Shown: one piece after another, positions 8,576-18,791 of the stretch
How the letters are laid out: each line of letters begins with the position of its first letter
Numbering within the stretch: position 1 is the first letter of the stretch
Assembly (NCBI GenBank): GCA_021730635.1
Contig: JAJNNC010000013.1
Location: 62,001-126,000, forward strand
Direction: 5' to 3'
Length of the DNA stretch: 64,000 nt
Source: Catalimonadaceae bacterium JC749
GTDB lineage: Bacteria > Bacteroidota > Bacteroidia > Cytophagales > Cyclobacteriaceae
Made by a program: the position numbers and the translations under genes
The notes under the pieces: model-generated
Told to the model about the DNA's origin: nothing
Database searches by the model: none
The model's input: the letters and a program-made list of their open reading frames with translations, nothing else

Positions 8576-11500
8576 ATGAAAAAAAAGACCTTATTATTCT
8601 TGAGGAAGCTCCTCTTTTATGCTTCAGGAGGGCTCTTGGTGCAGGCATTTCTGGTCAATGTACTGATAGCAGACCCAAGACACAAACAGGCACAGGTTAT
8701 TGAAGTAAACGGAACCGTAACTTCACAGGAAGACGGTGTCGCTTTGCCGGGTGTCAACGTGATCGTGAAAGGATCGGGATTAGGTACAGTAACCGATGCG
8801 GATGGAAGATATCAGATCAATGCGCCCCAGGAAGATGACATCTTGGTGTTTTCCTCCATCGGATATATCACAGCAGAGGTTCCAGTCAATGGCAGAGCTG
8901 TCATTGATGTGACATTATCCGTAGATGTACAATCCTTAGAAGAAGTAGTGGTCGTGGGCTATGGAACCCAGAAGAAAACAGATCTGACCGGATCGGTTGT
9001 TTCCGTAAAATCGGAAGTAATAGAAAATCGTCCGATTGTTAATGTAAATCAGGCATTGGTTGGGCAGCTGGCAGGTGTCAATGTGGCCTTAAACGATGCG
9101 ACACCAGGAGGGGAAACTTCAATCAAAATAAGAGGGATCGGCTCTATCAACGCAGGCAATGAACCTTTGTATGTGATCGATGGATTTCCAACCTCTCAGG
9201 CTTTTGCCAATGCTATTTTACCTTCTGATGTCCAATCCGTCAATGTGCTGAAGGACGCATCGGCAACAGCCATCTATGGGTCTCGTGGTGCCAATGGGGT
9301 GATTATCATCACTACAAAATCTGGTACTGCTGGTAAACCCATCATCAGTTTTAATGCCTCTTATGGGGTGGCCAGTGTCATGAAACGCGATTACTATGAT
9401 TTATTGAGTGGAGAAGAATATGTTGAATATGCCCGTGAATTACGCAACAACCAATGGGTGCGGGCGGGTGCCGGGAATTCAGCCTCTGATCCTAATAGTG
9501 TGAGACCCGCTCAATATCAGATACCAGACGAACTTTTAACATGGAATGGCATCAACACGGATTGGCAGGACGCTATTTTTGAAACAGCCCAGATACAAAA
9601 TTATGATTTGAACATCAGAGGAGGAACCGATAAGAATTCTTACTTCTTCTCTACCGGGTTTGCTGGTGACAATGGAGTTCTGGTAGGAACAGGATTTCAA
9701 AAGTATACAGCACGGATGAGGATTGATGCGGAACTCATTGAAAATGTATTGGAAGCAGGCATGAACTTAGCGCCCTCGTATACGACCCAGCGTGTCGCAA
9801 AATATGCGGGTACCAATATTTACGAGTCTGTGATTGCGTCGGCCCTGGCCATGCCCCCCAATATTCCGGTCTACCAGGAAGATGGATCATATGCCGACCG
9901 GATGTATCCGATAGCAGGCTTTCTGCCTATCCCCAATCCTGTACAATTAGCCAATGAAATCAATAATGATAACAAAAGCTTCTCCACTTTATTCAACGCC
10001 TATCTTCAATTACATGTCAATGAAGCGCTTAGCTTAAAGACAAACCTTGGAGCGACCGTTATAAATAATCGAAATGATTTTTATCATCCCAGTACAGCAC
10101 CCTATTTTTGGGCTCCGCCTCCTGTGAATCCATCAGGTTCCTCCTCTACCTCCAATGTGTACAACTGGCTATCGGAAACCACACTGAATTATGAAAAAGT
10201 TTTTTCAAACAATCATCATTTAAATGTATTAGCTGGTTTTAGCGCCCAAAAAGAAAACAGCCATTCAAATTTTGTCTCTGCCAATAATTTCCCCAACGAT
10301 TTGGTGCCCACTTTAAATGCCGGTGTAGTGAACAACGGAAATTCATTTGAGTCAGAATGGTCCTTACTCTCTTATATAGGCAGAATAAATTATGCTTATC
10401 TGGATAAATATTTACTGACTACTACTTTCCGAAGAGACGGTAGCTCCCGATTCGGGAGTAACACAAAATGGGGGTTCTTTCCCTCTATGGCGCTGGGGTG
10501 GATTATTTCTAATGAAAAGTTTCTCGACCAACACCCAGTAATAAGTTTCTTGAAGCTAAGGTCCAGTTATGGTGTCACAGGCAATAATGCCATAGGTAAT
10601 TATGCACACATTGGCTTACTTGGCATTGCCAATCAAACCTTTGGCCCTGGTCAGGGAGCCAACTACGCTGGTATTTATCCTACCACACTTTCCAATGAGA
10701 ATCTTACCTGGGAAAAATCGAAACAACTGGATATTGGATTGGAAGTCGGTGTATGGAACGACAGAATAACGGTAGATCTCGATTACTATTACAATCGGAC
10801 GACCGATCTGCTTTTGAATGTCAACCTTCCTACCACCACCGGTTTTTCAAGTGTTTTGCGAAACATCGGAGAAGTAGAAAATAAAGGATATGAAATTGTG
10901 CTTAACTCCATAAATCTTGACAAGGGACCTGTTAAATGGCAAACAACCTTTAATATTGCCCATAATGAAAATGAGGTGCTAAAGCTGGGACCTACCGGTG
11001 ATCCGATTTATGCATTTGCAGGAACGCGCATTACAGAAGTAGGCGGCCCTATCGGGGCAAGCAGAGGGTTGATCCAAATAGGTGTTTTAACGCAGGCAGA
11101 TATTGAAGCAGGTGTAGCTGTATTTCCTGGTCAAACGGCCGGAGATGTAAAATACCTGGATACCAATCAGGATGGTACCATCAGCAATTTTAATGGTCCG
11201 GACGGCGTACCCATTGGAGACGCTAATCCCAGCTATTTATTTGGGCTGAATAACAGGTTTCAATATGGAAAATTTGATTTGAGCATCATGGTCAATGGAC
11301 AGACGGGTGGTAAGACCATGGACCTGACTTCCCAGGGTTTATGGGATCCGGATGGCTCCAATGTTATGAGGAAGCAATGGGAAGGACGGTATATTTCAGA
11401 TGAAGAACCTGGCAATGGTATTACCCCCAGAGCAGGCATGATTGCCGGTGGGCTTCCTGACACAAGATTGGTTCAAAAAACTGATTACTTACGGATCAGG

Positions 11501-11719
11501 AATATCTCATTAGGGTATAATTTCACTTCAACCTTTGTGAGTAATCTCAGGCTCTATGCTTCTGTTGAGAACCTCATCACCTGGACCAGTTTTGAAGGAT
11601 TCAACCCTCAGGCAACTTCCTTCGGTGGGAGTCAGAATGCCACTATTAACGGATTGACAGGGGGCGGTACTTATCCATTACCCAGGGTTATATCTCTGGG
11701 AATTAATGTTTCATTATAA
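8576..11719 (+). CDS. SusC-like TonB-dependent outer-membrane glycan transporter
   Basis: A 1047-residue receptor of usual SusC length. After the signal peptide comes a carboxypeptidase-regulatory-like domain (about residues 45-120, GTVTSQEDG...LPGVNVIVKG). Next are the SusC-specific TonB box/plug start (LEEVVVVGYGTQKK, about 122-135), the plug with IRGIGSINAGNEPLYVIDG and DASATAIYGSRGANGVIII, and a long barrel ending in an aromatic/hydrophobic strand. It imports oligosaccharides delivered by its SusD partner, which starts 11 bases downstream. The gene is first in an operon controlled by the operator at 8357-8370. Confidence 0.97.
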   Translation: MKKKTLLFLRKLLFYASGGLLVQAFLVNVLIADPRHKQAQVIEVNGTVTSQEDGVALPGVNVIVKGSGLGTVTDADGRYQINAPQEDDILVFSSIGYITAEVPVNGRAVIDVTLSVDVQSLEEVVVVGYGTQKKTDLTGSVVSVKSEVIENRPIVNVNQALVGQLAGVNVALNDATPGGETSIKIRGIGSINAGNEPLYVIDGFPTSQAFANAILPSDVQSVNVLKDASATAIYGSRGANGVIIITTKSGTAGKPIISFNASYGVASVMKRDYYDLLSGEEYVEYARELRNNQWVRAGAGNSASDPNSVRPAQYQIPDELLTWNGINTDWQDAIFETAQIQNYDLNIRGGTDKNSYFFSTGFAGDNGVLVGTGFQKYTARMRIDAELIENVLEAGMNLAPSYTTQRVAKYAGTNIYESVIASALAMPPNIPVYQEDGSYADRMYPIAGFLPIPNPVQLANEINNDNKSFSTLFNAYLQLHVNEALSLKTNLGATVINNRNDFYHPSTAPYFWAPPPVNPSGSSSTSNVYNWLSETTLNYEKVFSNNHHLNVLAGFSAQKENSHSNFVSANNFPNDLVPTLNAGVVNNGNSFESEWSLLSYIGRINYAYLDKYLLTTTFRRDGSSRFGSNTKWGFFPSMALGWIISNEKFLDQHPVISFLKLRSSYGVTGNNAIGNYAHIGLLGIANQTFGPGQGANYAGIYPTTLSNENLTWEKSKQLDIGLEVGVWNDRITVDLDYYYNRTTDLLLNVNLPTTTGFSSVLRNIGEVENKGYEIVLNSINLDKGPVKWQTTFNIAHNENEVLKLGPTGDPIYAFAGTRITEVGGPIGASRGLIQIGVLTQADIEAGVAVFPGQTAGDVKYLDTNQDGTISNFNGPDGVPIGDANPSYLFGLNNRFQYGKFDLSIMVNGQTGGKTMDLTSQGLWDPDGSNVMRKQWEGRYISDEEPGNGITPRAGMIAGGLPDTRLVQKTDYLRIRNISLGYNFTSTFVSNLRLYASVENLITWTSFEGFNPQATSFGGSQNATINGLTGGGTYPLPRVISLGINVSL

Positions 11720-11730
11720 TACAAGAACCC

Positions 11731-13122
11731 ATGAAAGCATTATATTATCAATTCAGCCTTTCCTTTCTATTGCTGATAGTAGTGGTAGGATGTAAAGATG
11801 ACTTTTTGGATCTGGCTCCTGTCTCGAATGCAAATGTGGAGAACTTCTATAAAACAGCAGAAGATATCAATAACGCAGTGATCGCAGCCTATAAATTTCA
11901 TAAAAATATTTATGCGACCGACTTCAGTAGCCAGAGTGTACTGGATGAGATACGGTCTGACAATACGACCATGGTGCAAATAGATGTGGTTGACAGATTT
12001 ATCCGCGATAGCGGAAAAGAATGGTGGGGATGGTCGTGGGATAAATCATACAGAGCCATCTATCTGTGTAACATAGCCATGGAAAAAGCTACAGGGGTTA
12101 CCATGGATGATGGGTTAAGAAATCGCTATATCGCTGAAGTCCGATTTTTAAGAGCCATCACCTATTTTGAACTGGTCAGAAATTTTGGCGATGTACCACT
12201 GGTAACAGAAACACCGGCATCTTTAGAGGCTGAAGCCGTACAAATTCCCAGAACGCCAACTTCTGAAGTCTACAGCCAGATCGTAAATGACCTGCTTTTC
12301 GCTGAAGAAAATCTTCCCCTTCAATATAGTGAGGAAGAAAATATTGGAAGAGCTACCAAAGGCGCTGCGCAGGGTATCTTAGGAAAAGTGTATCTGACAT
12401 TGGGGCAAAAAGAAGAAGCAGAAACCGTATTAAGAGAAGTGGTGAACTCAGGAGTTTATCAATTATTAGAGGATTATGCGGCCGTCTGGGATGTGAACAA
12501 CGATAACAGTGAAGAGATTTTGTTTGAATTACAATTCAAGTCAACCACCGATGGATCTCCGTTTCCAAACAACTTCGCTTCTATCAACGCTGAAAACATA
12601 CCCGGAGGGGGAAGAGGCTATAATTTAGCGACCGAGGACCTTGTCAATGCTTATGAATCAGGAGATATCAGAAAAGAGCTAACAATGACAAGTGATTTAA
12701 ATGGGATCTATTATACGATAAAATTCAGTGATCCTAATATGAGTGTTGGTTTTGATTCAGAAAAAAACTTTCCCATTCTACGGTATGCAGACGTTCTCTT
12801 GTTACTTGCTGAGGCAATTGGGGAATCTCCGGAAGCCTATGATTTGATTAACCAGGTGCGGCAAAGGGCAAAGCTAGACCCGATTGGCAGCGCATCTCCG
12901 GGAACATTTGAGGAGAAGCTACTCCAGGAAAGACGGGTTGAACTAGCTTTTGAAAACCATCGATGGCATGATTTACTACGATTTGGAGTGGCCATTGAAG
13001 TGATGAATGATCATTTAGCGCCATTAGGCATCACCCTCAATGAGAATGATTTACTGATGCCTATCCCTCAAACGGCGCTGGTGACCAATCCAAGGCTGGA
13101 ACAAAATCCGGGCTATAATTAA
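11731..13122 (+). CDS. SusD/RagB-family glycan-binding lipoprotein
   Basis: Surface partner of the SusC immediately upstream. The signal peptide ends in VVVGC (Cys about residue 21). Typical SusD features are FLDLAP after the lipidated Cys, the TPR region with RFLRAITYFELVRNFGDVP, the LRYADVLLLLAEA segment, QERRVELAFENHRWHDLLRFG, and the terminal QNPGYN. At 463 residues it is a compact family member. The gap of 11 bases to SusC indicates co-translation, and the paralogous barrel protein follows after about 180 bases. Confidence 0.96.
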   Translation: MKALYYQFSLSFLLLIVVVGCKDDFLDLAPVSNANVENFYKTAEDINNAVIAAYKFHKNIYATDFSSQSVLDEIRSDNTTMVQIDVVDRFIRDSGKEWWGWSWDKSYRAIYLCNIAMEKATGVTMDDGLRNRYIAEVRFLRAITYFELVRNFGDVPLVTETPASLEAEAVQIPRTPTSEVYSQIVNDLLFAEENLPLQYSEEENIGRATKGAAQGILGKVYLTLGQKEEAETVLREVVNSGVYQLLEDYAAVWDVNNDNSEEILFELQFKSTTDGSPFPNNFASINAENIPGGGRGYNLATEDLVNAYESGDIRKELTMTSDLNGIYYTIKFSDPNMSVGFDSEKNFPILRYADVLLLLAEAIGESPEAYDLINQVRQRAKLDPIGSASPGTFEEKLLQERRVELAFENHRWHDLLRFGVAIEVMNDHLAPLGITLNENDLLMPIPQTALVTNPRLEQNPGYN

Positions 13123-13304
13123 GCCTTTAGGCCTTATTCTCATGGTATAGAGAAAGAATTGGATATGCCTAGGCTAGAGCACTCATGCAGCAGGGGTAAA
13201 TATTATACAAAATAACTGCCCCTCTGCTGCCAGCATAATTGACTAACAGGGGGAAGCTTTACCAGATTATTTACTACGATTTTTTATTGAATATTAACTG
13301 TTTC

Positions 13305-15992
13305 ATGATGAAGAAAAAGACTTTGAAATACATGGCCTTGGTCGTTGTGGCTTTGATAATCAGGAGTGTGTGCCAGGCCCAAATAGAAGAAAAGACAGAG
13401 GGGCATGGGGTACGGATGGTTCAACAGAGTGGCGATACCATCACATTGGAAAATGAAACAGTTAAAGCGCGTTTCTTTCTTTCAAGAAACTCTGTTAGCC
13501 AGGAATTTTATGCTAAAAAAGGAAGGCAATGGCAGCGTGTCGCCCAATCTTTGATACCTGCCTCCCCCTTTCCTCCTGAAGGAAATGCACTGTTTGACAC
13601 GGCTGTCAGCCCTCACCGTTATCTGGCTAACAGTACCTTTTCCAGGGTGGCGATAGCGCAGAATGAAGATACAGTGGCTGTCATCAAATTGATGGGTGAA
13701 ATCCGAAATACTCCGATTGAGGAACGTATCACGCTACGCAAAGGCCAAAACCATTTTCATTGTGAAGTGTCTGCCACCCTTCCGGATGATCCGGCACAGC
13801 TGGAATATCTGCTATCCTCTTTTACTTTCAACCTGGAAAAAATTCCATCGTTTGTCCATACCCCTACGCTGGAATACAATGAATACCGCTGGGATACACC
13901 CGCACAGCAACAAATCATAGGGGATCGTTCTTTCCATGCACCCGCTATTATCTTACAGGAAGGGGGACTTTTCGCCGCTTTGGTGCCTGATCTCAACCTG
14001 ATTAACCAGTACAAGATTGTGTCTCCGGATGCCCGCAGAGACATTGAAATTCCTCGCAATCAGTTTTCCGTACCTGTAGAACCTGATAAATATACCATGC
14101 CGACAGGGATGGATTTGAACGTGCAATCCGGCCTGAGTGCTCAGCCCGTTTTTTCCTTCGGACTGATTGATAATATTATCCAACATCATATCCGTTATCT
14201 TCATCCCAACGATGGTTCTATGGTTCGCACCCTGGAGAAGAACAACCTGGTTTACGGATTCGATCTTTTTCTTGGAGCCGATGTACCCGCCAATGCTGGG
14301 TACCAGCAGATAATCCGGTTTATCTGGCAACGCTATGGTCATCCTGTCTTTCAAACCAGACCGCATCTGGCCATGCCTTTCGAGCAGTATGTAAAGGTCA
14401 TCGAAGACGTTACTTTTCAGCCGATGGAAGTACAGCCAGGCGTGCCGGGTTATCCCAATACAGGGTCATTCCTGGCATTTGAACTTGAGGGTATGCCGGT
14501 GGGCGGGTATAGAAGTGCGGTCCCGGGATGGTTAGATGCCCTATGGAATTCAGAGTTCTGGAATAACGTACGGGATGCTTCCGGCATGTATTACTGGGGA
14601 AAACAACTTCAGGATACCACCCTGATTGACAAAGCCCGCCGGACCATCAATCTGGCTTTACTGGCACCACAAAATGAATTCGGCCTTTTTCCTTTGATCT
14701 ATAGAGCAGAAACCAGACGGTGGCAAAACAATAGCTATGATGCGGCCCATGGTGAGTATGCCCTGTTCGGCGATTGTACCGACTGTGATACCTACAATGT
14801 GCCGGTAATGAGCAAGACTTGTGCCCATCTGCTGGAGTATTATCAGAAATGTGAAAAGGACGACCGCATTATTCCTTATGTGTCTAAATATGCCGATTGG
14901 CTGGTCACCACCATCACAGAAGAAGGGTATTTGCCCTCCTATGTCGCTACGGATATGCAGTCCTCTGATGTGTTGATGAAAAGCGCGCAGCCAGCTACCA
15001 GCCTGTGGTTTTTAGCTGAGCTGTACCAGGTCAACCCGCAACCAAAGTACCTGAAGGGCGCAACAAGAATTGCCGAATATTTAATGCGCGACATCATCCC
15101 CAGGCAGCACTGGATCGATATGGAACAATATTTTTCCTGTGGCGCCAAACCCCTCACTTTCCTGGGGGATGCAGAGCAGGGGCAGCTGGCCCGCGGGAAT
15201 CTCAGTGTAGCCTGGGCAGTAGAGGGATTCGCTTCACTCTACAGGGCTACCCAGGAAGAACAGTATCTTAAAGCGGGTGAGAAGTGTTTGGATTATCTCA
15301 CTTTCACGCAGTGCAGCTGGGACCCTCATTTTATTTATACCGCTTTTCCCTTTGGCGGATTTACTGTAGACAATGCGGATCATGCAACCATGTTGGATGC
15401 CAGGCAGGCAGAATATGCAGAACCCTTGATCTGGTATGGGCAGACATTAGGAAGACAGGATCTGATAGAAAGGGGAGTAGCTGCCGGAAGAGCTTCTACC
15501 GTCCTGATCAACCATCCGCTCCATCAGAAAAATAATATTTATCGCCATACCAATATCTATCCGTTTGGCCTGGGACCGGAAAATATTGACCATGAGGGGC
15601 ATCCTCAGTCAGCCATGCGTACCCATCCCAGCTGGGGCGAAGGGTCAGGGGTATTTACCGGACTATCCGATGTATCACGCCTTTTAGAGGGCGCTTATAT
15701 TGATGTAGAGAGAGAAATAGCCGTAGGCGTAGATGGGGTTCGTATCGACAGCTTTACCTTACAAAAGCAATCGCTGCGTATCCATCTGGTCTCACAACTG
15801 GAAAAACTTGCGGTGCCCTGGAACCAACCCTACGAAACCACCTTGAAAATTGTGGGTTTAGACCCCCAAAAAAAATATGAGGTGCTTTTGAACGAATCTG
15901 TTTTGAAAGGCCTGTCAGCCTCAGCCCTACAGTCCTTGCCCATCAAAGTACTGCCAGGAGGCCGCATCATCCCCTTGGTACAGAACAGGTGA
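13305..15992 (+). CDS. Secreted paralogue of the (alpha/alpha)6 barrel protein at 5921-8008
   Basis: The start at 13305 (or 13308) gives a clean Sec signal peptide ending in CQAQ. A reading frame extends upstream to 13239 but would place 22 unlikely residues before it. The mature protein is about 870 residues: a beta-rich N-terminal half followed by helical hairpins from about residue 420 that resemble a six-hairpin barrel. Motifs shared with the 5921 gene are FHAPAIILQ...ALVPDLNL, the IWQRYGHPVFQT region, MEQYFSC, and FGGFTVDNADHATMLDARQ. A C-terminal sandwich of about 100 residues (from VEREIAVGVDG) is absent from the shorter paralogue. It closes the SusCD operon, so it probably acts on the same glycan. 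The enzyme class is not assigned. Confidence 0.65.
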   Translation: MMKKKTLKYMALVVVALIIRSVCQAQIEEKTEGHGVRMVQQSGDTITLENETVKARFFLSRNSVSQEFYAKKGRQWQRVAQSLIPASPFPPEGNALFDTAVSPHRYLANSTFSRVAIAQNEDTVAVIKLMGEIRNTPIEERITLRKGQNHFHCEVSATLPDDPAQLEYLLSSFTFNLEKIPSFVHTPTLEYNEYRWDTPAQQQIIGDRSFHAPAIILQEGGLFAALVPDLNLINQYKIVSPDARRDIEIPRNQFSVPVEPDKYTMPTGMDLNVQSGLSAQPVFSFGLIDNIIQHHIRYLHPNDGSMVRTLEKNNLVYGFDLFLGADVPANAGYQQIIRFIWQRYGHPVFQTRPHLAMPFEQYVKVIEDVTFQPMEVQPGVPGYPNTGSFLAFELEGMPVGGYRSAVPGWLDALWNSEFWNNVRDASGMYYWGKQLQDTTLIDKARRTINLALLAPQNEFGLFPLIYRAETRRWQNNSYDAAHGEYALFGDCTDCDTYNVPVMSKTCAHLLEYYQKCEKDDRIIPYVSKYADWLVTTITEEGYLPSYVATDMQSSDVLMKSAQPATSLWFLAELYQVNPQPKYLKGATRIAEYLMRDIIPRQHWIDMEQYFSCGAKPLTFLGDAEQGQLARGNLSVAWAVEGFASLYRATQEEQYLKAGEKCLDYLTFTQCSWDPHFIYTAFPFGGFTVDNADHATMLDARQAEYAEPLIWYGQTLGRQDLIERGVAAGRASTVLINHPLHQKNNIYRHTNIYPFGLGPENIDHEGHPQSAMRTHPSWGEGSGVFTGLSDVSRLLEGAYIDVEREIAVGVDGVRIDSFTLQKQSLRIHLVSQLEKLAVPWNQPYETTLKIVGLDPQKKYEVLLNESVLKGLSASALQSLPIKVLPGGRIIPLVQNR

Positions 15993-15997
15993 CCTTG

Positions 15998-16059
15998 TTG
16001 TGCTTAGGTCTGTCGCTGTAAGCACAATCATGTAAATGAAAATGACTTTTCCATTTTCA
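15998..16059. terminator. Paired hairpins between convergent genes
   Basis: TTGTGCTTA (15998-16006) pairs perfectly with TAAGCACAA (16019-16027). A second stem, TGAAAATG (16037-16044) with CATTTTCA (16052-16059), follows at once. They lie between the + strand gene ending at 15992 and the - strand gene ending at 16057. The second stem overlaps the stop codon of the latter. They probably end transcription from both sides, though no long T tract is present. Confidence 0.5.
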
Positions 16060-16746
16060 CTCTATCCTGAGGGTGTGCAGCATGGACCCTGGCAATGACA
16101 CCTGGGCAGTGCTGTCTGCCCTGAGTTGCAGTGAGTCTATCACCCCATATTTCGCCATCAAAGTACTGCTATCATTGACCTGCGCCTGCAGCTTTTGTAT
16201 CTGGTTACTGGCTTCTATTTGTATCAGACTACCCTGCGCCAGGGTTGCTGATACATTTTCCAGGGCATTCTCTGTCAGTAGCATTCCTCGTTGTGCTCCT
16301 GTCTGTTGTAAGGTCAAGTCTTTGGCCTTCCAACCCGAAAGTTGGCAGGTAATCCCCTCTGCCTTTACCACAGAAAGTTGTGGTGCCAAAATGTAGACGA
16401 CAGGTTTTCCAAAAAAAGCAAAACTTTCTGGATGACGATTTCTCTCCTCAGGATAAAAATAGGACAAAGTCAGGGTATCCCCCTGTACCTTCCAGCTGAC
16501 CAGGTCCTGTATGCTGTTCCCAACCCGTATTTCAAAGTTGTCACCGGGCTGTAACTGGATAAGCTCCGGATGATTACCCTGCAGTTGCACTGTATGGAAT
16601 GGCTGTGAGGCTTCTTTGGTATAGCCATAAAAGGGGTCTTTGCGGTCTATCTTTTCATATTCAGTTTTCAGTACCATGGCTGAACCAATGATGACCAGCA
16701 GCAGAACGACAAAGAGGGTAAGAAGGAGTTGATTGCTGGTTTTCAT
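16057..16746 (-). CDS. Membrane-anchored DUF2807-like (head GIN) protein
   Basis: A 229-residue protein with one N-terminal membrane segment (about residues 7-26) and an outward-facing part rich in short beta strands. The pattern of alternating hydrophobic residues with repeated turns (VKAEGITCQLSGWKAKDLTLQQTGAQ..., then LQAQVNDSSTLMAKYG and LQLRADSTAQVSL) fits the right-handed helix of DUF2807 'head GIN' domains. It is the last gene of a four-gene operon and overlaps the GntR stop by four bases. Its job is unknown; the context suggests an envelope role alongside the ABC exporter. Confidence 0.65.
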   Translation of the reverse strand: MKTSNQLLLTLFVVLLLVIIGSAMVLKTEYEKIDRKDPFYGYTKEASQPFHTVQLQGNHPELIQLQPGDNFEIRVGNSIQDLVSWKVQGDTLTLSYFYPEERNRHPESFAFFGKPVVYILAPQLSVVKAEGITCQLSGWKAKDLTLQQTGAQRGMLLTENALENVSATLAQGSLIQIEASNQIQKLQAQVNDSSTLMAKYGVIDSLQLRADSTAQVSLPGSMLHTLRIE

Positions 16747-17138
16747 GTGGGCTTATCGGTTTGGGTGGAGGAATAATTTTTTGAAATAAAAGATTGATAT
16801 CGTTGCTGAATGTCTTCTATACTGATGTCAAGCAGATAAAGGGTTCGAAAGAATTCCGGCAGTTCTGTTTGCAGAAAACGTTCCTTTCTGTAGGCAGTAA
16901 TACGGGGGATGGCCTGCTGTTCGGCAAAGTAACCAATGCCTCGTTTGTTGAAGATAATCTGCTTTTGCTGTAGAAAGTCAAAGGTCTTCATCACCGTATT
17001 GGGATTCACTTCCATAACAGCCGCCAGATCACGCACAGAAGGGATCCGTTCATTGGCAGGCCATTTTCCCAACACGATCTGCTCACAGATGTAGTCTGCT
17101 ATTTGTAGATAAATGGATTGTTTGTCATTAAACTCCAT
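16743..17138 (-). CDS. GntR-family (YtrA subfamily) transcriptional regulator
   Basis: A 131-residue regulator with an N-terminal winged helix-turn-helix (residues about 8-75: IYLQIADYICEQIVLGKW...IPSVRDLAAVMEVNPNTVMKTFDFLQ). Only a short helical tail follows, in place of the large effector domain of other GntR members. That size and its place in an ABC transporter operon mark the YtrA subfamily, which usually represses its own operon. The inverted repeat at 18792-18817 upstream of the first gene is the likely operator. It is 11 bases downstream of the permease gene and overlaps the next gene by four bases. Confidence 0.92.
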   Translation of the reverse strand: MEFNDKQSIYLQIADYICEQIVLGKWPANERIPSVRDLAAVMEVNPNTVMKTFDFLQQKQIIFNKRGIGYFAEQQAIPRITAYRKERFLQTELPEFFRTLYLLDISIEDIQQRYQSFISKNYSSTQTDKPT

Positions 17139-17149
17139 ACTTCAATGAA

Positions 17150-17926
17150 TTAAATTTCCTTTTCCTTCAGTCGTACATAGGCTACATACCACAGACTCAC
17201 CACCAGCATGATCAGAAATAGCCAGATCATGGATGCGATGGGTTCAGGAAAATCCACTCTGTAAACTTTGTCATGGAAGATAGTCCAGGGGGAAAAGGGG
17301 AAGGCATGCAAATTCACAGGATGATCGGTAAACTGATAGACCAAGGCGTAATTAAACAAAAAGGCGAGGACGACCACCAGTAAAAAGGAGCCTGCTGTTT
17401 TGATGTAGGCATTTTTGAGGAAGTAAACAGAGCCCAGGAAAATGACACTCTGTATCAGAAAATGAAAGTAAGTGAAGACATTTCCCAGCATCACTGGAAT
17501 GGGTATATATTTTCTGCCCCTATCAGGAATACTTTGATTGGCTGCCTCGGTTAGCCCATAATGGAGCTGCCAGAAAAGAACTATGATCAGAATGGTGAAC
17601 AGCAAATGAAAAAGCCAAACCACCAGAAACTTTTCTAAACGGGAAGCAGGCAGCATCAGGGCAGGAATCCCTTGTGCTGAATGACTGTATACACTAAATG
17701 CAGTACTGGTGTACAAGCTGCCTCCTACGATCACACAGGCAAACAATGCAATGGCATGAAGTATCATCAGCAGATCATTGTAATACTGCGATCTTAACAT
17801 GGGTAACATCAGCAGCAGCATGGTTCCTGCTATGAGACTTAATGAGATCAGATAACTTTTTCCGTTTTCTGTCACATAAAGCTTCATGACGAGCCAGAAA
17901 CGGTGGAGACTAAATTGGGAATGCAT
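17150..17926 (-). CDS. ABC transporter permease
   Basis: A 258-residue inner-membrane protein with about six hydrophobic segments (near residues 25-45, 55-75, 100-120, 145-170, 175-195 and 230-250). It has no ATPase motifs. It lies 11 bases after the ABC ATPase gene and is its membrane partner. The ATPase-permease-GntR layout matches YtrA-controlled exporters. The substrate (a peptide, antibiotic or envelope stressor) cannot be told. Confidence 0.85.
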   Translation of the reverse strand: MHSQFSLHRFWLVMKLYVTENGKSYLISLSLIAGTMLLLMLPMLRSQYYNDLLMILHAIALFACVIVGGSLYTSTAFSVYSHSAQGIPALMLPASRLEKFLVVWLFHLLFTILIIVLFWQLHYGLTEAANQSIPDRGRKYIPIPVMLGNVFTYFHFLIQSVIFLGSVYFLKNAYIKTAGSFLLVVVLAFLFNYALVYQFTDHPVNLHAFPFSPWTIFHDKVYRVDFPEPIASMIWLFLIMLVVSLWYVAYVRLKEKEI

Positions 17927-17937
17927 AGGGCTGAGCG

Positions 17938-18780
17938 TTAAGACTGTTGAGGAAATAGCTGACGGATACGGTCCGGATTATGGATGGCAGCATGAAACAA
18001 GCGTTCCAGATCAACCTTACTTTCTACCTTCTCCGCGTTCTCCATGACCACCGTATATCCTTTCAGGGAAGGTTCTGCATACAATACTCTCCGGTCATCT
18101 TCCGCGTCTGTCAGTGTGCCAAACTGCAACTGTTCACTGATATGCTCTAAGCGCTGGTTGAGCAGAATCTCATGGTTATCCAGGATAATGACAGCATCAA
18201 TGAGATGATCCAGATCCCGTACCTGATGGGTTGAAATCAACACGACACGGTCTTCTGTCAGGGCAGAAGCCACCAGTTTGCGAAACTGACCTTTAGAAGT
18301 AATATCCAGTCCGTTAGTGGGTTCATCCATGATCAGCACCTTAGTGTTGGTGGCCAGGGCAAAGGCGATCAGCACTTTTTTCTTTTGTCCGAACGACAAG
18401 GCATTCAAATGCTGTTGATGAGAAATGTCAAATTCTTTCAGGTAATAGAAGAACTGCTCGGAGTTGAACAAAGGATAAAAAGGAGACAGGGTTGTCCAGA
18501 ATTTCTCAATGGTTAGTGAGGGTAGATATATTTCTTCAGGAAGAAAAAACAGCGACTGCAGAAATTTCGGTTGTCGCTTACGGGGTTCAAATCCATCAAC
18601 GCGGAGGGTGCCTTTCTGAGGGTAAAGCAGACCGGCTATCAGGCGAAGCAAACTGGATTTGCCGGCTCCATTTTTTCCCAGTAAGCCATAGATATGCCCT
18701 GCCTGGAGCAACAGGTTCAGTTGATCAAACAAAAGTGTTTGATGTTGATAAGCAAAGGTGACACGCTCAAGATGAATCAT
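17938..18780 (-). CDS. ABC transporter ATP-binding protein
   Basis: A 280-residue ATPase that energises the adjacent permease. It shows Walker A (GKNGAGKSS, about residues 36-44), the signature region LSFGQKKK, Walker B with VLIMDEPTNGLD, and the switch histidine in ISTHQ. The LSFGQ signature deviates slightly from LSGGQ, as in other exporters of the EcsA/YtrB type. It is the first gene of the operon. Its start codon lies 11 bases from the inverted-repeat operator. Confidence 0.95.
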   Translation of the reverse strand: MIHLERVTFAYQHQTLLFDQLNLLLQAGHIYGLLGKNGAGKSSLLRLIAGLLYPQKGTLRVDGFEPRKRQPKFLQSLFFLPEEIYLPSLTIEKFWTTLSPFYPLFNSEQFFYYLKEFDISHQQHLNALSFGQKKKVLIAFALATNTKVLIMDEPTNGLDITSKGQFRKLVASALTEDRVVLISTHQVRDLDHLIDAVIILDNHEILLNQRLEHISEQLQFGTLTDAEDDRRVLYAEPSLKGYTVVMENAEKVESKVDLERLFHAAIHNPDRIRQLFPQQS

Positions 18781-18791
18781 ATTCAGTTATT

